DNA of 8,788 nucleotides. Source: an uncultured Clostridia bacterium. GTDB lineage: Bacteria > Bacillota > Clostridia > Oscillospirales > Ruminococcaceae. The notes below the pieces were generated by a model. The model saw only the letters and a list, made by a program, of their open reading frames with translations, was not told the DNA's origin and did no database searches. Positions 5,784-8,788 of the stretch are shown here, one piece after another. The first letter of the stretch is position 1; every line of letters starts with the position of its first letter. Where the stretch lies: assembly GCA_945835425.1 (NCBI GenBank), contig CAMAJC010000059.1:1-8788 (forward strand). Reading direction: 5' to 3'. The translations under genes and the position numbers were made by a program.

Positions 5784-6044
5784 GCAAAAACTTTCTTGTT
5801 CGCGTGATGTCCAACAGGACATCGAGTCGCATTCTGCTCCGCAATCCGCTCGGCCCGGAGAAACATAAATCGGGCGAACGCGCCGGGCGGTCACGGACCG
5901 CTTTTTATTCGCCGCGGCCGTGGATGTCCGTTCCAACCTGGGCGAGACTGCTCGTCAGGCTCGCAGTCTTCGGACATTGATTCACGCTCGTTGATGTCTA
6001 TGGCCGGTTTTGTATAAACGGATGTGTAGCGAAAACTTGGAACA
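5784..6044. other. Hairpin-rich non-coding stretch between moxR and the DUF58 gene
   Basis: About 260 bp with no convincing gene. It holds a perfect 7-bp hairpin GATGTCC-AACA-GGACATC (5806-5823). A 6-bp hairpin GCGGTC-ACG-GACCGC (5887-5901) is followed by TTTTT (5902-5906), a plus-strand terminator shape with no plus gene before it. A nested structure spans 5924-5977: ATGTCCG with CGGACAT outside, GACTGC (5946-5951) with GCAGTC (5963-5968) inside. The minus-strand frame of the DUF58 gene stays open through here apart from one TGA at 5893-5891. I saw no clear internal promoter. The density of inverted repeats suggests dispersed repeat DNA rather than a decayed gene. Confidence 0.5.
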
Positions 6045-6070
6045 CGGAACGGAAGAATCCGTTCCCTACA
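6045..6070 (-). repeat. 26-nt palindromic repeat, family 2, copy 1
   Basis: On the minus strand it begins TGTAGGGAAC and ends GTTCCG. An 8-bp perfect stem (GGAACGGA/TCCGTTCC, 6046-6053 and 6058-6065) closes a 4-nt loop. It shares both ends and total length with 6112-6137 on the other strand, but differs in the middle. The TGTAG start also matches the family 1 repeats. Confidence 0.75.
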
Positions 6071-6111
6071 AATATGTACGTGTACAGAATACAAACATCT
6101 GCCGGAATAAC

Positions 6112-6137
6112 TGTAGGGAACTGGCTTGCCTGTTCCG
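6112..6137 (+). repeat. 26-nt palindromic repeat, family 2, copy 2
   Basis: Plus-strand copy with the same TGTAGGGAAC start and GTTCCG end as 6045-6070, so the first 10 and last 6 positions are identical. The central ten bases (TGGCTTGCCT) differ but still fold: GGAAC/GTTCC, a T-T mismatch, then GG/CC. The two copies face each other across about 41 bp. Confidence 0.7.
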
Positions 6138-6172
6138 CCGGTTAAGCACGAATCTGCCGGTGGTGAACAGGT

Positions 6173-6241
6173 CATTCAATCCATTCGCCGCAGGCGAATA
6201 CCTTAATTATTCATTATTCATTCTTCACTATTCATTATTCA
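6173..6241 (-). repeat. Heptad-plus-hairpin repeat element, copy B
   Basis: Read on the minus strand: five 7-bp units (TGAATAA, TGAATAG, TGAAGAA, TGAATAA, TGAATAA; 6241-6207), then TTAAGGT, a 7-bp perfect stem ATTCGCC/GGCGAAT (6199-6193 and 6189-6183, loop TGC), then GGATTGAATG. It has the same architecture and flanks as copy A (2744-2813) but a different, self-complementary stem. Its first unit directly touches the TAA stop codon of moxR (6244-6242), so the element begins at the last base of the gene. Confidence 0.75.
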
Positions 6242-7198
6242 TTAATTTTCCTTCGGTACCGGCAGCTGGTTCAGGATGACGCCGAGAACCTCTGCGGGAG
6301 CGGAGGTGGACTGGGAAATGGAGAAGCCCTTGCAGATGATACGGTGACAGAGGACGTCCAGCGCGACGGCTTTGACGTCATCCGGCAGGACGTAATCGCG
6401 GCCGGATGCGGCGGCCTTTGCCTGGGAAGCGCGCATCAGAGCGAGGGTGCCGCGGGGAGAAACGCCGAGCTTGACTTTATCGGAATGACGGGTCGCGTCG
6501 GCGATGGAGACGATGTATTTGCGGACGGCTTCGCTGACTTTGACTTTGCGGACAGCGGCCTGTGCTGCGAGGATATCTTCACCGGTCGCGACCGGCTCGA
6601 CGGCCTCGACAGGGTGGCTTTCAGCGAGATTTAACAGCATCCGGCTTTCGGCGTCGCCGTCCGGGTAGCCCATCGACAGCCGCATAAAGAACCGGTCGAG
6701 CTGCGCTTCCGGCAGCGGGAAGGTGCCCTGGATTTCGACGGGGTTCTGGGTGGCGATAACGAGGAAGGGTTTTGCGAGGGTGTAGGTCTTGCCGTCCACC
6801 GAGACCTGGCCCTCTTCCATGCATTCCAGCAGGGAGGACTGGGTGCGGGGTGTCGCGCGGTTGATTTCGTCGCCGAGGAGGATGTTGGTAAAGACGCTTC
6901 CGGGCTTAAACTCGAACTCGGACTCCTTCTGATTGTAGTAGTTGATGCCGGTCAGTTCGCTCGGCAGCAGGTCCGGGGTGAACTGGACGCGGGCAAAATC
7001 GCAGGAGAGGGAGCGGGCAAAGGCCTTGGCCATGGTGGTCTTGCCGGTGCCGGGGATATCCTCCAGCAGGATATGACCGCCGCAGAAGAGGCAGAGGGTG
7101 ACCTTGTCGATGACGTCGTCCTTGCCGATAATGACTTTTGACACATTGCCCCGGAGTTTTTCCGCCAGGGCGGCGACCTCTTTGATTTCCATATTCAT
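6242..7198 (-). CDS. MoxR-family AAA+ ATPase
   Basis: A 318-residue cytoplasmic ATPase of the MoxR/RavA group (AAA_3), thought to act as a chaperone-like remodelling enzyme for partner complexes. Seen: Walker A IPGTGKTT with K53; Walker B ILLGDEINRA with D110 and E111; sensor-1 ATQNP (149-153); the arginine-finger region LPEAQLDRFFMRL with R169; and a sensor-2 arginine in GVSPRG (R249) within the C-terminal lid. Length matches the family's usual 310-330 residues and the end (QLPVPKEN) looks natural, so the adjoining repeat did not truncate it. Three in-frame ATGs exist (7204, 7198, 7192). The AAAGGA site (7210-7205) touches the first, so ATG 7198 with 6-nt spacing is preferred. It is transcribed from 7323-7351, first in the cluster with the DUF58 and DUF4129-like genes. 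Confidence 0.93.
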   Translation of the reverse strand: MNMEIKEVAALAEKLRGNVSKVIIGKDDVIDKVTLCLFCGGHILLEDIPGTGKTTMAKAFARSLSCDFARVQFTPDLLPSELTGINYYNQKESEFEFKPGSVFTNILLGDEINRATPRTQSSLLECMEEGQVSVDGKTYTLAKPFLVIATQNPVEIQGTFPLPEAQLDRFFMRLSMGYPDGDAESRMLLNLAESHPVEAVEPVATGEDILAAQAAVRKVKVSEAVRKYIVSIADATRHSDKVKLGVSPRGTLALMRASQAKAAASGRDYVLPDDVKAVALDVLCHRIICKGFSISQSTSAPAEVLGVILNQLPVPKEN

Positions 7199-7218
7199 AT
7201 ACATTCCTTTCGTCAGAG

Positions 7219-7240
7219 TTTTGCCTTTTAACGCAATAAA
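7219..7240 (-). repeat. 22-bp direct repeat in the moxR leader, proximal copy
   Basis: On the plus strand TTTTGCCT, TT, then TAACGCAATAAA; identical to 7291-7312 at 21 of 22 positions (T for C at 7228). It starts 8 nt upstream of the AAAGGA site of moxR. The pair are spaced exactly 72 bp start to start, and both lie inside the predicted 5' leader. Confidence 0.8.
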
Positions 7241-7290
7241 GAAACCTGTGTTTTTTGTGTGTTTTCCCGACGGAGGCGGAAAAAAGCAGA

Positions 7291-7312
7291 TTTTGCCTTC
7301 TAACGCAATAAA
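7291..7312 (-). repeat. 22-bp direct repeat in the moxR leader, distal copy
   Basis: Second copy of the 22-bp repeat at 7219-7240. On the minus strand it begins about 4 nt after the predicted transcription start (near 7316), so the message would open with TTTATTGCGTTA and meet the same sequence again just before the ribosome binding site. Confidence 0.8.
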
Positions 7313-7322
7313 TACATACTAT

Positions 7323-7351
7323 ATTATACATCTTTCTTCCCGAACTGTCCA
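7323..7351 (-). promoter_or_regulatory. Sigma-70-type promoter for the MoxR cluster
   Basis: Minus strand: -35 TGGACA (7351-7346, 5 of 6 matches), a 17-nt spacer (7345-7329) and a perfect -10 TATAAT (7328-7323). Predicted start near 7316 gives a leader of about 118 nt to the chosen moxR ATG, including both 22-bp direct repeats. The remainder of the 7199-7482 gap holds the tRNA promoter and a doubtful 21-codon ORF. Confidence 0.7.
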
Positions 7352-7409
7352 GTTTTTCAGAAAAAAGTTACAGTTGTTTGATGGTGCTGTTTGTCGAAAG
7401 GGAGCTTCT

Positions 7410-7475
7410 ATGGGTGCGCCTGTGAATTTTTTATGGCAGCCCTTGACAAAACCGGCCGATGGTTATATAATATAG
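7410..7475 (+). CDS. Doubtful 21-codon ORF upstream of tRNA-Gly
   Basis: ATG at 7410 has an AAAGGGAG site (7397-7404) 5 nt upstream and encodes MGAPVNFLWQPLTKPADGYI plus a final I before TAG. It spans the -35 and -10 boxes of the tRNA promoter, and no clear plus-strand promoter precedes it. The ribosome site is the only positive evidence; it may be chance. Confidence 0.12.
   Translation: MGAPVNFLWQPLTKPADGYII
7443..7471 (+). promoter_or_regulatory. Consensus promoter of tRNA-Gly
   Basis: A perfect -35 TTGACA (7443-7448), a 17-nt spacer (7449-7465) and a perfect -10 TATAAT (7466-7471). The predicted start near 7478 lies about 5 nt before the mature tRNA. An exact consensus with optimal spacing implies strong constitutive transcription, as expected for a stable RNA gene. 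Confidence 0.92.
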
Positions 7476-7482
7476 TCACTGT

Positions 7483-7556
7483 GCAGATGTAGTTCAATGG
7501 CAGAACGCCAGCTTCCCAAGCTGGACACGCGGGTTCGATTCCCGTCATCTGCTCCA
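7483..7556 (+). tRNA. tRNA-Gly (anticodon CCC)
   Basis: A complete 74-nt cloverleaf with encoded CCA. Acceptor GCAGATG (7483-7489) pairs with CATCTGC (7546-7552); the discriminator base is T7553 and CCA is at 7554-7556. The D stem is GTTC/GAAC, the anticodon stem CCAGC/GCTGG with loop TTCCCAA (anticodon CCC at 7515-7517), and the T stem GCGGG/CCCGT with loop TTCGATT. It reads GGG codons; the T discriminator is usual for bacterial tRNA-Gly. It stands alone with its own promoter and terminator. The terminator region downstream shows no sign of an inserted element at the tRNA 3' end. Confidence 0.96.
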
Positions 7557-7563
7557 AAATGAG

Positions 7564-7598
7564 CGGACGTACCTTTTTGTACGTCCGTTTTTCTTTTT
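7564..7598 (+). terminator. tRNA-Gly terminator
   Basis: A 9-bp perfect stem CGGACGTAC/GTACGTCCG (7564-7572 and 7579-7587) with a CTTTTT loop is followed by TTTTTCTTTTT (7588-7598). It starts 7 nt after the tRNA CCA end. Confidence 0.95.
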
Positions 7599-7605
7599 CC
7601 GGATA

Positions 7606-7647
7606 AAAAAGGTTCCCTGTCACATTGAAGCGGCAGGGAACCTTTTT
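7606..7647. terminator. Bidirectional terminator between tRNA-Gly and the molybdenum hydroxylase gene
   Basis: A-run plus GGTTCCCTG (7606-7619) pairs perfectly with CAGGGAACC plus T-run (7634-7647) around a 14-nt loop. Reading either way gives a GC stem followed by five or more T. It lies between two converging transcripts and should stop the minus-strand hydroxylase message about 75 nt after its stop codon as well as readthrough from the tRNA. Confidence 0.88.
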
Positions 7648-7672
7648 GCATATTGAATGTCATATTTACGGT

Positions 7673-7700
7673 TGTAGCGGCGGTCTTTGACCGCCACCGA
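7673..7700 (+). repeat. 28-nt palindromic repeat, family 1
   Basis: Identical over 28 nt to the minus-strand reading of 2990-3017: TGTAGC, a 7-bp stem GGCGGTC/GACCGCC with loop TTT, then ACCGA. It lies 20 bp from the stop codon of the hydroxylase gene, on the far side from the terminator. Because it has no following T run, it is not itself a terminator. Confidence 0.85.
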
Positions 7701-7720
7701 ACCGCTGATACAGGTGGATG

Positions 7721-8788
7721 TTATTCCTCCGGACGGGACATGGCGATCTCTTCCGGGGTGATGGGCAGTTCCCGGTGCCATACGCCGGTTGCGCGGTAGA
7801 TCGCGTGGGCAAGGGCAGGCGCAGGGGTATTGATGACGATTTCGCCGATGGATTTGGCGCCGAACGGCCCGGTCGGCTCGTAGCTCTGCTCAAATTCCAC
7901 CCGGAGGTTGCCCATATCCAGACGGGTCGGGAGCTTATACTGCATAAAGGAGGACTCGATGGGACGGCCCTCGGCGTTGTAGGTGACGTTTTCCATCAGG
8001 GTGTGGCCGATGCCCTGGACGATGCCGCCCTCGGCCTGAATCCGGGCCAGGGCAGGGTTGATGGGGATGCCGCAGTCGACGACCGCCATATAGTCCAGCA
8101 CCGTGACCTGCCCCGTACGCTTGTCCAGCTCGATCTCCACCATGCCGACCATATAAGGCGGCGGCGAAACAGGTGAGGAATGGGTCGCGGTGGCTTCGGC
8201 GGCCTGTTCGCTGCCCACCTGTGCCTTGTAGGCGATATCGGTCAGGCTGCGGGTCTCACCGGTGCCCACACGGCGCACCTGCCGCCCTTCAAAGGCAACC
8301 TCCGAAGCGTCGCAGCCCATCATCTCCGCCGCAATGGAGCAGATTTGTTTTTTCAGCTTGTCGCAGGCCATCTCGACCGCTTTGCCGGTGATATAGGTGG
8401 TGGAGGAGGCGTAGGAGCCGGAGTCGTAGGGCGAAGCGTCGGTGTCGGCGCCGAAGACGGCCACATCATCGACCGAGCAGTCCATGCACTCGGCGACCAT
8501 CTGGGAGAGGATGGTGTCGCAGCCGGTGCCCATGTCGGCGGCGCCGATTATGAGGTTATAGCCGCCGTCCTCGCTGAGCTTGACCGTCGCGGAGCCGACG
8601 TCCACATGGGAGATACAGGAGCCCTGCATGGCCATGGCGACGCCGGCCGTGCGGACCTTGCCGTTGCCCATATCCCGGACGGGGTACTTTTCGTCCCAGT
8701 GAAACATCTCGCGGCAGTGGGCCATGCACCGGTCGAGGGCGCAGGCGTTGGCGGTCTCGCCGTAATAAGCCGGCATGACCATGCCCTC
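7721..8788 (-). CDS. Xanthine dehydrogenase-family molybdopterin-binding subunit (partial, C-terminal part)
   Basis: The last 355 codons of a large molybdenum-hydroxylase subunit. The frame is open to the window edge (residues E, G precede the ATG at 8782), so the start lies outside and that ATG is internal; full members are usually about 750-780 residues. Seen: the Moco-binding pattern IIGAADMGTGCDTILSQMVA, then GADTDASPYDSGSYASSTTY (about residues 78-130 from the ATG), VVDCGIPINPALARIQAEGG, VQGIGHTLMENV, and GPFGAKSIGEIVINTPAPA, whose glutamate (about 314) aligns with the catalytic base of xanthine dehydrogenases. The family hydroxylates purines or other N-heterocycles using Mo-cytosine dinucleotide or pterin cofactors with FeS and FAD partner subunits, none of which is in the window. 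The exact substrate, and whether it is a selenium-dependent form, cannot be told. Confidence 0.9.
   Translation of the reverse strand, partial: EGMVMPAYYGETANACALDRCMAHCREMFHWDEKYPVRDMGNGKVRTAGVAMAMQGSCISHVDVGSATVKLSEDGGYNLIIGAADMGTGCDTILSQMVAECMDCSVDDVAVFGADTDASPYDSGSYASSTTYITGKAVEMACDKLKKQICSIAAEMMGCDASEVAFEGRQVRRVGTGETRSLTDIAYKAQVGSEQAAEATATHSSPVSPPPYMVGMVEIELDKRTGQVTVLDYMAVVDCGIPINPALARIQAEGGIVQGIGHTLMENVTYNAEGRPIESSFMQYKLPTRLDMGNLRVEFEQSYEPTGPFGAKSIGEIVINTPAPALAHAIYRATGVWHRELPITPEEIAMSRPEE

Noticed and set aside
5891..5893. TGA as a possible selenocysteine or recoded codon joining the upstream ORF to the DUF58 gene
   Set aside because: The DUF58 gene has its own ribosome site and a membrane anchor at the internal ATG 5749, and family length fits that start. 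No reason to require readthrough.
5887..5906. Hairpin plus TTTTT on the plus strand as a gene terminator
   Set aside because: No plus-strand gene precedes it for over 3 kb, so it is more likely part of a palindromic repeat than a working terminator.
5891..6175. 94-codon minus-strand ORF between moxR and the DUF58 gene
   Set aside because: It is made almost wholly of palindromic repeats and hairpins and has no convincing ribosome site. Kept only as a finding about the open frame.
7483..7556. tRNA-Gly 3' end as an integration (att) site
   Set aside because: No integrase gene and no direct repeat of the tRNA 3' end is present in the window; a clean terminator follows directly.
8780..8782. ATG as the start of the molybdopterin-binding subunit
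   Set aside because: The frame is open past it to the window edge, and the protein is missing the N-terminal half expected for the family; it is an internal methionine.

Overview
The window looks like chromosomal DNA from a low-oxygen Bacillota (Clostridia) bacterium, most likely a gut Oscillospiraceae/Ruminococcaceae-type lineage. That placement is inferred from fairly GC-rich genes, AAAGGA-type Shine-Dalgarno sites, AT-rich promoters with near-consensus -35/-10 boxes, the families present (XRE regulator, DUF975-like membrane protein, MoxR/DUF58/DUF4129 cluster, molybdenum hydroxylase) and the heavy load of short palindromic intergenic repeats. No 16S or other marker gene is present, so genus cannot be assigned.

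Layout. (1) 14-667 (-) encodes an XRE-type repressor-like protein. Its near-consensus promoter is followed about 20 nt after the predicted start site by an intrinsic terminator, which suggests attenuation or a tiny leader RNA. (2) 1034-2700 (+) is a two-gene unit, a histidine phosphatase followed by a DUF975-like membrane protein, with its own promoter, a structured 5' leader and a terminator at 2711-2738. (3) 7198 down to 3110 (-) is a MoxR-type cluster: AAA+ ATPase, DUF58 protein, and a multipass membrane protein with a C-terminal DUF4129-like region. It has a promoter at 7323-7351 and terminators at 3067-3097 and 2838-2866. DUF58 and DUF4129 abut (TAA then ATG), but moxR is separated from DUF58 by about 490 bp packed with hairpins and repeats. 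(4) 7483-7556 (+) is tRNA-Gly(CCC) with a perfect TTGACA-N17-TATAAT promoter and a strong terminator. (5) 7721-8788 (-) is the C-terminal half of a xanthine-dehydrogenase-family molybdopterin-binding subunit cut by the window edge.

The most notable content is intergenic. Three kinds of short structured repeat recur here: a 28-nt palindrome starting TGTAGCGGCG (three copies), a 26-nt relative starting TGTAGGGAAC (two copies), and a composite element of five 7-bp TGAATAA-type units followed by a hairpin and ATTGAATG (two copies, about 70 bp). Within each kind the flanks are conserved while the stem changes on both arms together, so the fold rather than the sequence appears to be kept. I saw no CRISPR array, transposase, phage gene or recognised defence system. 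The MoxR cluster probably serves protein-complex assembly or envelope maturation, but its substrate cannot be read from the sequence.
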